64,000 nucleotides of DNA, taken from Actinomycetes bacterium (GTDB lineage: Bacteria; Actinomycetota; Actinomycetes; Actinomycetales; Dermatophilaceae). Below are positions 49,924 through 57,840 of this stretch, one piece after another. A program made the position numbers and the translations under genes. The notes beneath the pieces are model-generated. The model was not told where the DNA came from. It did no database searches and was given only the letters and a program-made list of their open reading frames with translations. The stretch is from contig JAKPEG010000001.1 in NCBI GenBank assembly GCA_029552065.1, positions 1 through 64,000 on the forward strand. Reading direction: 5' to 3'. Position 1 is the first letter of the stretch. Each line of letters begins with the position of its first letter.

Positions 49924-51312
49924 ATGAGCACTCCTGGGGCGATCTCCTCCGCTCCCGCCCCGAAGTTCGTCGAGACCCGCGAGCAGAAGACCTGGTACTG
50001 GTACGACTGGGCCAACTCCGCCTATGTCACCACGACTGCGACGGTGCTCTTCGCGCCCTACCTCACCTCGATCGCCACCAATGCCGCCTGCCCCGGACTG
50101 CCCGAGGGCCAGACCTGCGCGACCACCCTGAATGTCCTGGGCGTGGGAATCGTGCCCGGGTCCCTCGCCTCGTTCACCGTGACCGCGACGACGATCGTGT
50201 CGGCCGTCTTCCTCATCTTCGTCGGCGGGATCGCCGACCGCAGCGCCCATCCGACGGCCCTGCTCGGCGGCTTCGCGTGGGTCGGTGCCCTTGCCGCGAG
50301 CCTCATGTTCTTCGTCACCGGCACGAACTGGCAGCTGGGGGTCGGGCTGCTGTTCGTCGCCAACATCTGCCTGGGCTCCTCGCTCGTCGTCTACGACGCA
50401 CTGCTCGTGCGGATCGCCCGGCCCGACGACCGGGACCGGGTGTCGTCCAAGGGATGGGCCTTCGGTTACCTCGGCGGCGGCCTGCTGCTCGCCCTCAACT
50501 TCGTGCTCGTCGCCAAGCCGAGCCTCGTGGGCCTGGACACCGGCGGGGCGGTCCGGGTGAGCCTGCTCATGGCGGGCCTGTGGTGGGGCCTGTTCACGCT
50601 CATCCCGTTCCGGGGGCTGCGCCATGTCACCCGCGTCGTCGACGAATCGGTTGCCCCGGCCGGCAGCCTCTCAGGTGGTTTCCGCCAGCTCGGGGCCACG
50701 CTGCGCGACCTGCGCAACTACCCGCAGACGCTGCTCTTCCTGCTCGCCTACCTGTTCTTCAACGACGGCATCCAGACCGTGATCAGCTCGTCCTCGCTCT
50801 ATGGAGTCCGGGAACTGCAGTTCAGCGAGTCGGTCATGCTCGGGCTCTTCCTCTTCGTCCAGTTCGTCGCGTTCGGCGGGGCGCTCCTGTTCGGCCGGAT
50901 CGCCTCCCGGATCGGGGCGTGGCGCACCGTCCTGTCCTCGCTCGGAGTCTGGACGGTCATCGTCGTCGTCGCCTTCTTCATCCCGGCCAAGGCGATGGCC
51001 GGACTGTTCGCCCTCGGCCTGGGGATCGGCCTGGTCCTCGGTGGCTCCCAGGCGCTGTCCCGTTCGCTCTACAGTCAACTGGTGCCGCGGGGTCGGGAGG
51101 CGGAGTACTTCAGCTTCTACCAGGCGATGGAACGCGGGACGAGTTGGTTCGGGACGGCGATCTTCGGCCTCGTCTACCAGCTCACCCTCTCCTACCGCAC
51201 GGCCATCGTCGCCCTCATCGTCTTCTTCGTCCTCGGCGGGATCCTGCTTTCTCGGGTCCGGATGCGCGAAGGCATCCTTCAGGCCGGCAATGAGGTCCCC
51301 GCCGTCGTCTGA
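49924..51312 (+). CDS. MFS permease, UMF1/Atg22-like family
   Basis: 462 residues with about twelve membrane helices. The sequence WYWYDWANSAYVTT at the N-terminus is the hallmark of the UMF1 (Atg22-like) branch; GGIADRSAHPTALLGG and the late FALGLGIGLVLGGSQALSRSL are the MFS loops. Fungal Atg22 exports amino acids from the vacuole; bacterial substrates are unknown. ATG 49924, 128 bases after the GH76 gene; the two could form a unit, but the intergenic copy of the octamer and the gap make that uncertain. Confidence 0.9.
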   Translation: MSTPGAISSAPAPKFVETREQKTWYWYDWANSAYVTTTATVLFAPYLTSIATNAACPGLPEGQTCATTLNVLGVGIVPGSLASFTVTATTIVSAVFLIFVGGIADRSAHPTALLGGFAWVGALAASLMFFVTGTNWQLGVGLLFVANICLGSSLVVYDALLVRIARPDDRDRVSSKGWAFGYLGGGLLLALNFVLVAKPSLVGLDTGGAVRVSLLMAGLWWGLFTLIPFRGLRHVTRVVDESVAPAGSLSGGFRQLGATLRDLRNYPQTLLFLLAYLFFNDGIQTVISSSSLYGVRELQFSESVMLGLFLFVQFVAFGGALLFGRIASRIGAWRTVLSSLGVWTVIVVVAFFIPAKAMAGLFALGLGIGLVLGGSQALSRSLYSQLVPRGREAEYFSFYQAMERGTSWFGTAIFGLVYQLTLSYRTAIVALIVFFVLGGILLSRVRMREGILQAGNEVPAVV

Positions 51313-51346
51313 AACCCCTCCCGGGAAAGTCCGCCGGAAAGTTCAC

Positions 51347-51373
51347 GGGAACAAGGCAACCCTTTCGGGCGTT
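51347..51373 (+). promoter_or_regulatory. SigmaR/SigH-type promoter of rbpA
   Basis: GGGAAC (51347-51352), exactly 18 bases, then GTT (51371-51373) matches the GGGAAY-N18-GTT consensus of the thiol-oxidative-stress sigma factors. It lies about 80 bases before rbpA, a known sigmaR target in Streptomyces. Confidence 0.75.
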
Positions 51374-51452
51374 CAACCGTCTGACCGTACGTGGACCAGG
51401 GGGGTCCGTCGTCGACTCCCTCCCCCGCGTCCACGTCGAAGGAGGGAATGAC

Positions 51453-51806
51453 ATGGCCGACCGCGCGCTCCGCGGCACCCGACTGGGCGCCTTCAGCATG
51501 GAGTCCGACGCCAACGTGGTCCCCAGCGAACGCCGGATCACCGTCTACGTGTGCCCACAGGGACATCGCAGCGAGCTCCCGTTCAGCATCGAGGCGGACA
51601 TCCCGCCGTCCTGGGAGTGTCGCTGTGGTGCCGTCGCGCGACTGCTCGACGGCGGTGAGATCGAGACCAAGCCCACCCGCCCCCAGCGGACGCACTGGGA
51701 CATGTTGCTCGAACGCCGCTCGATCCCCGAGCTCGAGGAACTGCTCCAGGAGCGCCTCCAGCTCCTGCGCGCCTCGCGCGGCGAGGGCAGCCGACAGAGC
51801 GCCTGA
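51453..51806 (+). CDS. rbpA: RNA polymerase-binding protein RbpA
   Basis: 117-residue actinobacterial transcription factor that binds RNA polymerase and sigma A and stabilises the open complex. The conserved opening RALRGTRLGAFSMESD, the core YVCPQGHRSELPFSIEADIP then WECRCG with three cysteines, and the sigma-interacting tail KPTRPQRTHWDMLLERRS are complete. ATG 51453 is preceded by AAGGAGGG. A sigmaR-type promoter upstream suggests induction by disulfide stress in addition to basal expression. Confidence 0.97.
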   Translation: MADRALRGTRLGAFSMESDANVVPSERRITVYVCPQGHRSELPFSIEADIPPSWECRCGAVARLLDGGEIETKPTRPQRTHWDMLLERRSIPELEELLQERLQLLRASRGEGSRQSA

Positions 51807-51824
51807 CGCACGCCGATCCACCGG

Positions 51825-51861
51825 TCGGCCCGGCATCTTCCGTGCGAAGGTGCCGGGCCGA
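51825..51861. terminator. Bidirectional terminator between rbpA and fxsA
   Basis: Arms TCGGCCCGGCATCTTC (51825-51840) and GAAGGTGCCGGGCCGA (51846-51861) pair over 16 positions with one T-G wobble and a five-base loop. It lies between convergent genes and can serve both. Confidence 0.8.
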
Positions 51862-51867
51862 TCGCTG

Positions 51868-52404
51868 TCACGGGTCGATGATCTCGCCCTCGATCACCTC
51901 GCCGGAGTCACCGCCGGGCCGATCTCCTCCCCCGCGGCCGGGACGGCCGGCCCCACCGGGGGCGGCCCTGCCGGGGGCGGCCCCACCGGGGGCGGCCCAG
52001 CCGCTGCCGGCCAGCAACCGGCGGGCAACGGCGACCTCGAGGACGCCGCGGGCCAGCGGCCGAGTGACCGGCAGGATGAAGGCGAAACCGACAAGGTCCG
52101 TGAGGAAGCCCGGGGTGAGCAGGAGAACTCCTCCGACGAGCACGAGGGCGGCGTCGGCGAGCTGGCGCGACGGCATACGCCCGGACCGCAGTGCCGCGGC
52201 GAGCGCCGACCAGGTCCGGCTCCCCTCGCGCCGCACGAGCCACGCCCCGAGCGCGGACTCGGCGAGCAACAGCCCCAACGTCGGCCAGCCGCCGATCTGC
52301 GACCCGACCCACACGATGACAGCGATCTCGATCGAGGGGACGACGAGCAGGGCGAGCGCGAACCACCAGCCCCAGCGGCGTCCTCCCCGGGGCTGCGCAG
52401 TCAC
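51868..52404 (-). CDS. fxsA: FxsA family membrane protein
   Basis: 178 residues. Two paired hydrophobic segments (WGWWFALALLVVPSIEIAVI and ALVLVGGVLLLTPGFLTDLV) with the family texts GGWPTLGLLLAESALGAWLV and RPLARGVLEVAVARRL. FxsA suppresses F-plasmid exclusion of phage T7 in E. coli; its normal role is unknown. The last 45 residues are Gly/Pro/Ala-rich with near-tandem GGAAPG units and an acidic end. GTG 52404 overlaps the preceding stop by four bases (GTGA). Confidence 0.88.
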   Translation of the reverse strand: MTAQPRGGRRWGWWFALALLVVPSIEIAVIVWVGSQIGGWPTLGLLLAESALGAWLVRREGSRTWSALAAALRSGRMPSRQLADAALVLVGGVLLLTPGFLTDLVGFAFILPVTRPLARGVLEVAVARRLLAGSGWAAPGGAAPGRAAPGGAGRPGRGGGDRPGGDSGEVIEGEIIDP

Positions 52405-53219
52405 AGCCGGTGCCAGCGCTCGCGCCGGCCGGCGAGGCGGCGGGCGGCTCCTCGCAGCTGACCGGACCGATGGACCAGTCCCGCGCGCCCGACATTGACG
52501 AAGGCCTCCTGGATGATGTTCCCGCTCATCTTCGACTCGCCGATCTCGCGCTCGACGAATTCGATCGGCACCTCGACGGCCCGCAGACCCGCCCGGTCGA
52601 CGAGCACGGTCATGTCGACCTGGAAGCCGTAGCCCGCCGAGCTCACCGAACTGAGGTCCATCCGCCGCAGCGCCGAGGTCCGATAGACCCGGAAGCCAGC
52701 GGTGGCGTCGTTCACGTGCAGCCCGAGCATGAGCTTGGTGTAGATGTTCGCGCCGACGCTCAACGCCTTGCGGTGCAGGGGCCAGTTGACGACCGACCCG
52801 CCCCGCACCCAGCGCGCGCCGATGACCAGGTCGGCGTCGGCGGCTGCGGCAAGCAGCCGGGGCAGCTGTTCGGGCTGGTGGGAGCCGTCGGCGTCCATCT
52901 CGCAGGCCGCGTCGTAGCCCTGCTCGATCGCCCACTGGAAGCCCGCGAGGTATGCCGCCCCGAGACCCTGCTTGCCGGGCCGGTGCAGGACCCGGACCTG
53001 CGGGTCGGCGGCGGCCAGGTCGTCAGCGACCTGGCCGGTGCCGTCCGGGGAGTTGTCCTCGAGCACGAGGACGTCAGCGGCCGGCACCGCCGCACGCAGC
53101 CGCGCGACGATCCGAGGGAGGTTCTCCCGCTCGTTGTAGGTCGGGATGAGCACGACAACGCGCGCCAACGGCCGACGGTCGCGGATTGCGGTCGTAGCCG
53201 GTTGCGATGTGGTCGTCAT
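52401..53219 (-). CDS. ppm1: Polyprenol monophosphomannose synthase (GT2)
   Basis: 272-residue family-2 glycosyltransferase that transfers mannose from GDP-mannose to polyprenyl phosphate, the donor for lipoglycan and protein mannosylation. VVLIPTYNERENLPRIVARL, LEDNSPDGTGQVAD and ACEMDADGSHQPEQLPRLL give the nucleotide- and metal-binding motifs; GARWVRGGSVVNWPL and FVEREIGESKMSGNI complete the DPM1 pattern. There is no C-terminal membrane domain. In mycobacteria Ppm1 is fused to Lnt; here lnt is a separate gene 1.5 kb away. Confidence 0.93.
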   Translation of the reverse strand: MTTTSQPATTAIRDRRPLARVVVLIPTYNERENLPRIVARLRAAVPAADVLVLEDNSPDGTGQVADDLAAADPQVRVLHRPGKQGLGAAYLAGFQWAIEQGYDAACEMDADGSHQPEQLPRLLAAAADADLVIGARWVRGGSVVNWPLHRKALSVGANIYTKLMLGLHVNDATAGFRVYRTSALRRMDLSSVSSAGYGFQVDMTVLVDRAGLRAVEVPIEFVEREIGESKMSGNIIQEAFVNVGRAGLVHRSGQLRGAARRLAGRRERWHRL

Positions 53220-53339
53220 GAACTGGTCATTCCTTTCGCCGCCCTCTCACCGCCCCCGGCGGATGGCGGGTCGCCGGACGGGCACCTCGAAGTATGCCGG
53301 GTTCCCGTCCTGCCGCCGCAGGGCGGCGCACCCGACGGG

Positions 53340-53672
53340 TCAGCTGGAGAAGAAGAGCCGGGAGAGCCCGCCCTTGCGGTAGTGGTAACCGCCGTGCTGA
53401 CCCCACCCTGGACCGTTGTAGTAGCCGGGCTGGGGCATCTGCTGGGGCGGGGGGGCGGCCGGCACCGCGTGAGACATCCGGCCCTCCAACTGGACCAGGT
53501 GCTCGAGCTCGCCGAAGTCCAGGAAGATCCCCCGGCAGGTCTCGCACTGGTCGATGTGCAGGCCGTTGCGCTCGTAGGTCCGCATGGCCCCGCGGCACTT
53601 CGGGCAGGTGAGTGGGGCGGTGCTCCCGGTGGGCATGCCCGGATAGGGAGCCGGGCCGTCCTGGGGGGTCAT
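53340..53672 (-). CDS. TFIIB-type zinc-ribbon protein
   Basis: 110 residues. After a Pro-rich start comes one complete zinc ribbon, CPKCRGAMRTYERNGLHIDQ then CETCRGIFLDFGELEHL, of the zf-TFIIB type, and then a Gly/Tyr/Pro-rich tail ending GGLSRLFFSS. Small cytoplasmic proteins of this type have no known role. ATG 53672 has AAGGAGA four bases upstream. It sits alone between the mannosyltransferase and the kinase-like gene. Confidence 0.85.
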   Translation of the reverse strand: MTPQDGPAPYPGMPTGSTAPLTCPKCRGAMRTYERNGLHIDQCETCRGIFLDFGELEHLVQLEGRMSHAVPAAPPPQQMPQPGYYNGPGWGQHGGYHYRKGGLSRLFFSS

Positions 53673-53757
53673 GGTGTCTCCTTCTGGCTGGTCACGTGTC
53701 GGTGGTGGAACCTCCGGCGGGCACCCGAAGGTTCCCGCCAGCGTCACCGAGCGTGGG

Positions 53758-54693
53758 TCAGATGTGTGTGAGCATTCTGTGAGAGGCCTGAACGAGAGCC
53801 CAGTCCCCCTCGTCGGCCGGCTTCCCGGTGGCCTCGACCAGCACGCCGGCGGCCGCAACCACGACCGCGGCTCGGGCGTGCACCTCGAGCGCCGGCCACG
53901 GGTCACCGTCGGCGGGGATCGCCGGCCCACCGGCCCTGCGGTAGCCCTCGACGAACGCCGCCCAACACGAGTCCGCCAGCAGTCCGGCCGCCCAGAACCC
54001 CGCGGGGCGCGCGAGGTCCGTAGCCGGGCAGCCGACGCCCAGGTCGTCGACGTCCATGAGTCGCCAGGGACCGCCTGGACGACGGCCCAGCTGTCCCAGA
54101 TGCAGGTCGCCGTGGACCAGGGTTGACCCCGGGCAGCCGACCAGGGCGTCCCGCGCCAGGCGCCCCGCCGTCAGGACCGCCCCGACGTCGTCGTCGATCA
54201 CTCCCCCCGCTGCGCCAAGCCGCGCGAGCGCTCGGTCGAGCCGCGCGAGGTCGCCGGCCGGCGGGGTCCCGGCCGGGACCGGCAGCCGGTGCAGCTCGGC
54301 GGCCAGGGCACCGATCCGACGCCACGTGTCCCGGCCCGGCGAGCGGCCCACCTCGAGCACCTCGAGGCGGGGCCACACGCTGGCCCATTCCCAGGGGCCT
54401 CCCCACGCGTCGGCCACCTCGGCCGGCACCCGCAGCGGGACAGCGATCGACGGGGCCACGAGCACCCCTGCCGCTGCGGGCGAACCGGCGAGTTCGAGGC
54501 GCCTGGCCAGCGCCCCGGAGTCCGTGCCCGCGGGATGGAGCTTCACGACACGGGCGAGGTCGCTTGCTCCCGGTGGCGGAGTCAGGCCGAGCACGATCAC
54601 CGCCCCCGAACGACTTCGGCGAATCTCACCGATCGGTGCATCGAGGGCGGCGAACCAGTCCCGCACTCCCTTCGGGAGGCGCTGCTCAGCCAT
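53758..54693 (-). CDS. Aminoglycoside-phosphotransferase-fold kinase-like protein
   Basis: 311 residues. The C-lobe has the APH catalytic pattern VHGDLHLGQLGRRPG then WRLMDVDDLGVGCPATDLAR, with the catalytic Asp in HGD and the metal Asp in DVDD. The N-lobe has VVKLHPAGTD (likely ATP lysine). Such proteins phosphorylate many small molecules (for example amino sugars or choline); nothing indicates an antibiotic-resistance role. ATG 54693 lies inside the 3' end of lnt (8-base overlap), so it is translationally linked to lnt. Confidence 0.85.
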   Translation of the reverse strand: MAEQRLPKGVRDWFAALDAPIGEIRRSRSGAVIVLGLTPPPGASDLARVVKLHPAGTDSGALARRLELAGSPAAAGVLVAPSIAVPLRVPAEVADAWGGPWEWASVWPRLEVLEVGRSPGRDTWRRIGALAAELHRLPVPAGTPPAGDLARLDRALARLGAAGGVIDDDVGAVLTAGRLARDALVGCPGSTLVHGDLHLGQLGRRPGGPWRLMDVDDLGVGCPATDLARPAGFWAAGLLADSCWAAFVEGYRRAGGPAIPADGDPWPALEVHARAAVVVAAAGVLVEATGKPADEGDWALVQASHRMLTHI

Positions 54694-56197
54694 CGGATCC
54701 GGGCGCCCTGCGACCGGAAAGGGCCCGGTGCGCGAGCAGCGCGAGGAGCGCGAGGAGCGCGGCATACTCCGGAGTCGAGGCTAGGACAGTCGCGAGGGTG
54801 CGGGTCGCGCGCAGCGGCATTTCCCCGTCGAGGGCGGCCGTTTCGAAGAGCCCACTCGAGGCCTGCAGGCTGCCGTCCGGACGGATGAGCGCGCTCACTC
54901 CCACGGTGGAGACGTGGACGACCGAGCGCCCGTGCTCGATCGCGCGCAGCCGTGAGATCGCCAGCTGCTGCACCGACTCGGCGGTGAAACCGAAGGTGGC
55001 GTTGTTCGTCTGCACGAGCAGCAGGTTGGCGCCCCGCTCGACATTGGTGCGGACCAGGTCGTCGTAGGCCACCTCGAAGCAGATGCTCGGGCCGGCGGCG
55101 ATCGGAGTGCCCGATGCGGAGGGCACCTGGAAGATCACCGGCCCCGGGCCCGCGACGATGTCGGCGGCGACGAGGTCAACCTGCGTGGAGAAGTTCCGGA
55201 AGAAGGCCCGGTCGGGGATCCACTCGGCAAAGGGCACCGGATGCTGCTTGACGTAGCGCTCGACGAAGCCCCGCCCCGGCAACGACAGCAGCGAGACGTT
55301 CGAGGCATGCCCCGGAGGCTCTTCGAGCAGCCCGCCGACGACGATCGGCGCAGCGGCGGTGTCGGTCACCGCCTGGATCTCGGCCGAGGCGTCGGCGTTG
55401 CGGATCGGGTCGATGTCCGAGGCGTTCTCCGGCCAGACCACGAGGTCGGGGTCGGGTCGACCGGCCGCACGCAGCCGCTCGAGCGCCTCGACCGTCGCCT
55501 GGACGTGGTTGTCCAGGACCGCGCGGCGTTCGGCGTTGAAGTCCAGGCCCGGTCGCGGCACGTTGCCCTGGACCGCGAGCACCCGCGCCGCCGGCCCGTC
55601 GGTCGGCAGCGGGACGAGCAGCCCGCACAGGGCCACCGCGACGCCGGCCAGCACGGGCGTGGCCGCTCGCGCCCACCCCACCCTCCGGTATGCCGCGTGC
55701 GCCCCGGCCGCGAGTAGGCCGCCGCACAGCGCGACGGCGAAGGTCACCCCGGGGGCGCCGGTGAGGGCGGCGAGCCGGACAAACGGCCCGTCTGACTGAC
55801 CGAAGGCCAACCGCACCCAGGGGAATCCGCCGTAGGGGGTGCGGTCGCGGGCCGCCTCCTGGGCCACCCAGACGAGGGCGACGACCAACGGATGCACCCG
55901 CCCGTCGCGCTGGACCCACCCGGTGAGCAGGCCGAGCCCGCCGAAGTAGCACGCCTGGCAGATCGCGAGAGCCGCCCACGGGAGCAGGCCGAGGTAGCTG
56001 CCCGACCAACCGAGGGTCGGGATGAAGAAGGCGAGGCCCGCCGCGAAGGCCAATCCGGCGCCTCGCCACGCCCCCGCGCCGCGGGTGGCCAGCGCGAGCA
56101 TCGCCACGGCGATCGGCGCGACCCACCAGAGGGCGTAGCCGGGGAAGGCGAGACAGAGCAGGCCGCCGGCGGCGAGCGAGAGCAGGAGGCGGCGCAC
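54686..56197 (-). CDS. lnt: Apolipoprotein N-acyltransferase
   Basis: 503 residues. Six to eight N-terminal membrane helices are followed by a periplasm-side nitrilase domain with the catalytic triad Glu257 (VWPENASDID), Lys317 (RYVKQHPVPFAEW) and Cys373 (SICFEVAYDD), matching Glu267-Lys335-Cys387 of E. coli. It adds the third acyl chain to lipoproteins. GTG 56197 gives the usual start RRLLLSLAAGGLLCLAFPGY without a clear ribosome-binding site. The rbpA/fxsA/ppm/lnt neighbourhood matches that of mycobacteria, where Lnt and Ppm1 are one protein. Confidence 0.94.
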   Translation of the reverse strand: MRRLLLSLAAGGLLCLAFPGYALWWVAPIAVAMLALATRGAGAWRGAGLAFAAGLAFFIPTLGWSGSYLGLLPWAALAICQACYFGGLGLLTGWVQRDGRVHPLVVALVWVAQEAARDRTPYGGFPWVRLAFGQSDGPFVRLAALTGAPGVTFAVALCGGLLAAGAHAAYRRVGWARAATPVLAGVAVALCGLLVPLPTDGPAARVLAVQGNVPRPGLDFNAERRAVLDNHVQATVEALERLRAAGRPDPDLVVWPENASDIDPIRNADASAEIQAVTDTAAAPIVVGGLLEEPPGHASNVSLLSLPGRGFVERYVKQHPVPFAEWIPDRAFFRNFSTQVDLVAADIVAGPGPVIFQVPSASGTPIAAGPSICFEVAYDDLVRTNVERGANLLLVQTNNATFGFTAESVQQLAISRLRAIEHGRSVVHVSTVGVSALIRPDGSLQASSGLFETAALDGEMPLRATRTLATVLASTPEYAALLALLALLAHRALSGRRAPGSDG

Positions 56198-56647
56198 GGG
56201 GACACGCTAGCTCGGCCGAGCGTGTCCCACCGCCACCGGGAACAACTGCGCACATGACGACGCCCGGGTCGCCGTTGGGACCAACGAACCCGCCCCAGGC
56301 TGGGGCCGGCTCCGCTGTTGTCTACTGAGCGACTCGGGCGTCGTGGTCGTGCGCCACCGTCGCCACGAGGGGTCGGACCCGAGCGGAATGGGAAGGCCTG
56401 GTATCCCGGCGGCCGCGCGCGCAGGCCACCGTCGACCCCCTGTCCGTTCGTCTCCGGCCTCCGTGACCACGGCCACCCGGCGAACTTCCGAGTGTCAACC
56501 TACTCGCCCCCGCGACCCTGTCAACCCGGCTCCGACCTGCGCAAACGGGTATCGGCGCAGGTCAACGCGCGAAGGGAATCACGCGTGCGGACAAGGATTT
56601 TCCTCGATCACCGGCGTGTCGCGCGGGACACGCCGGACGCCGGGAAG
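56198..56647. other. 450-bp gap without a recognised gene
   Basis: Between the lnt start and the kal stop. I see the lnt upstream region and a short hairpin (GCCCC/GGGGC arms near 56292-56306), but no convincing coding frame, RNA gene or repeat of the families described elsewhere. Confidence 0.5.
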
Positions 56648-57040
56648 TCAAGGGACGACGACGACACCTCGCGCGCTCGTCGCGAGCAGCGCAGGGTCGA
56701 GCTGCCGGGCCGCGGAGGCCCCGTGCTCCGGGGTGCCGCGGCATACCACCCGCACGGCGAACTCGATCTCGCGCGAGCGGCGACCGACCCGCACGAGCCG
56801 CGCCTCGATCTCCAGCACGTCCCCCGCGCGCACCGGCGCGAGGAACTGGACGTCGGAATAGGACGCGAACAGGCCCTCGTCGCCGTCGGTGCGGATGCAC
56901 AGCTCGGTCGCGACGTCGCCGAAGGCGGCCAGCGAGTAGGCCCCGTCGACGAGGTTGCCCGCGTAGTGGGCATGGCTGTAGGGGACGTAACGCCGGTGGA
57001 CCACGGTGAGCCCGACCTCGGCGGCGGATCCAGTGCTCAT
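56648..57040 (-). CDS. kal: 3-aminobutyryl-CoA ammonia-lyase
   Basis: 130-residue hotdog-fold enzyme that removes ammonia from L-3-aminobutyryl-CoA to give crotonyl-CoA, a late step of lysine fermentation. The family text is VHRRYVPYSHAHYAGNLVDG then AYSLAAFGDVATELCIRTDG and DEGLFASYSDVQFLAPVRAGD. Assignment rests on this similarity and on its place as the last gene of the kamD-kamE operon. ATG 57040 follows GGAAGGAAGG and overlaps the kamE stop by four bases. Confidence 0.88.
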   Translation of the reverse strand: MSTGSAAEVGLTVVHRRYVPYSHAHYAGNLVDGAYSLAAFGDVATELCIRTDGDEGLFASYSDVQFLAPVRAGDVLEIEARLVRVGRRSREIEFAVRVVCRGTPEHGASAARQLDPALLATSARGVVVVP

Positions 57041-57840
57041 GAGGCCTTCCTTCCGGAGGGAGTGGCGGGAGCAGGTGCGAGGGCGTGGACGAGGTAACTG
57101 GCGACTTCGCCCGGGGTGGTCCCACGCCCGAAGATCCGGTCCACCCCGAGCCGCCCTTCGGAGCCGTCCTCGAAGCGCGGTCCGCCTGCCACCAACAGGG
57201 GCACCGTCCCGGCCGGGTAGGCCTCGCGGAAGGCTGCGGTCATCTGGGTGGTGTTGTGGATGTGGGCGTCCTTCTGGGTGACGACCTGGCTGACCAGCAC
57301 CGCGTCGGCGTGCTCCTCGCGCGCACGGGCCACCAGCTCGGGCACCATGACCTGCGCGCCGAGGTTGACCACGCGCAGCTCGGAGTAGCACTCCAGCCCC
57401 TTCTCCCCCGCGAAGCCCTTGATGTTGAGGATCGCGTCGATGCCCACGGTGTGCGCGTCGGTGCCGATGCACGCGCCGACGACGACGAGCTTGCGGCGCA
57501 AGCGTTGCCGGATCGCCTGGTTGACCTCGTATGCCGTGAGCAACGGGTATTCGCGCTCGACGACGCGCACCTGGGACGGGTCCACGAGGTGGTTGGAGGA
57601 GCCGTAGACGACGAAGAAGGTGAAGTCCGGGCCGATCGCCTTGGCGTGGACGACGAGGGCCGGGTCCATGCCCATCTTCTTGGCCAGCTGAAGCGCCGCG
57701 CCCTCGGCCCGCTTGTCGTGCGGCAGCGGCAGCGTGAAGGAGACCTGGATCATCCCGTCGCCGGTCGTGTCGCCATAGGGCCGGACGATCTTCGGGGTGA
57801 GCTTGCGGGGGGAATCGGTGAGGTGTGTGCGGTTGCTCAT
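57037..57840 (-). CDS. kamE: Lysine 5,6-aminomutase beta subunit
   Basis: Adenosylcobalamin/PLP enzyme subunit, 267 residues. The B12-binding D-x-H-x-x-G motif is Asp128-Ala-His130-Thr-Val-Gly133 in GACIGTDAHTVGIDAI, and Lys141 in ILNIKGFAGEKG corresponds to the PLP-binding Lys144 of the Clostridium sticklandii enzyme (offset of three, as for His133). With KamD it turns L-beta-lysine into 3,5-diaminohexanoate. ATG 57840 overlaps the kamD stop by four bases, so all three genes of the operon are coupled. Confidence 0.95.
   Translation of the reverse strand: MSNRTHLTDSPRKLTPKIVRPYGDTTGDGMIQVSFTLPLPHDKRAEGAALQLAKKMGMDPALVVHAKAIGPDFTFFVVYGSSNHLVDPSQVRVVEREYPLLTAYEVNQAIRQRLRRKLVVVGACIGTDAHTVGIDAILNIKGFAGEKGLECYSELRVVNLGAQVMVPELVARAREEHADAVLVSQVVTQKDAHIHNTTQMTAAFREAYPAGTVPLLVAGGPRFEDGSEGRLGVDRIFGRGTTPGEVASYLVHALAPAPATPSGRKAS

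Noticed and set aside
53758..54693. Aminoglycoside-resistance gene
   Set aside because: Only the APH fold is seen; the protein is coupled to lnt and has none of the features that define a resistance enzyme.
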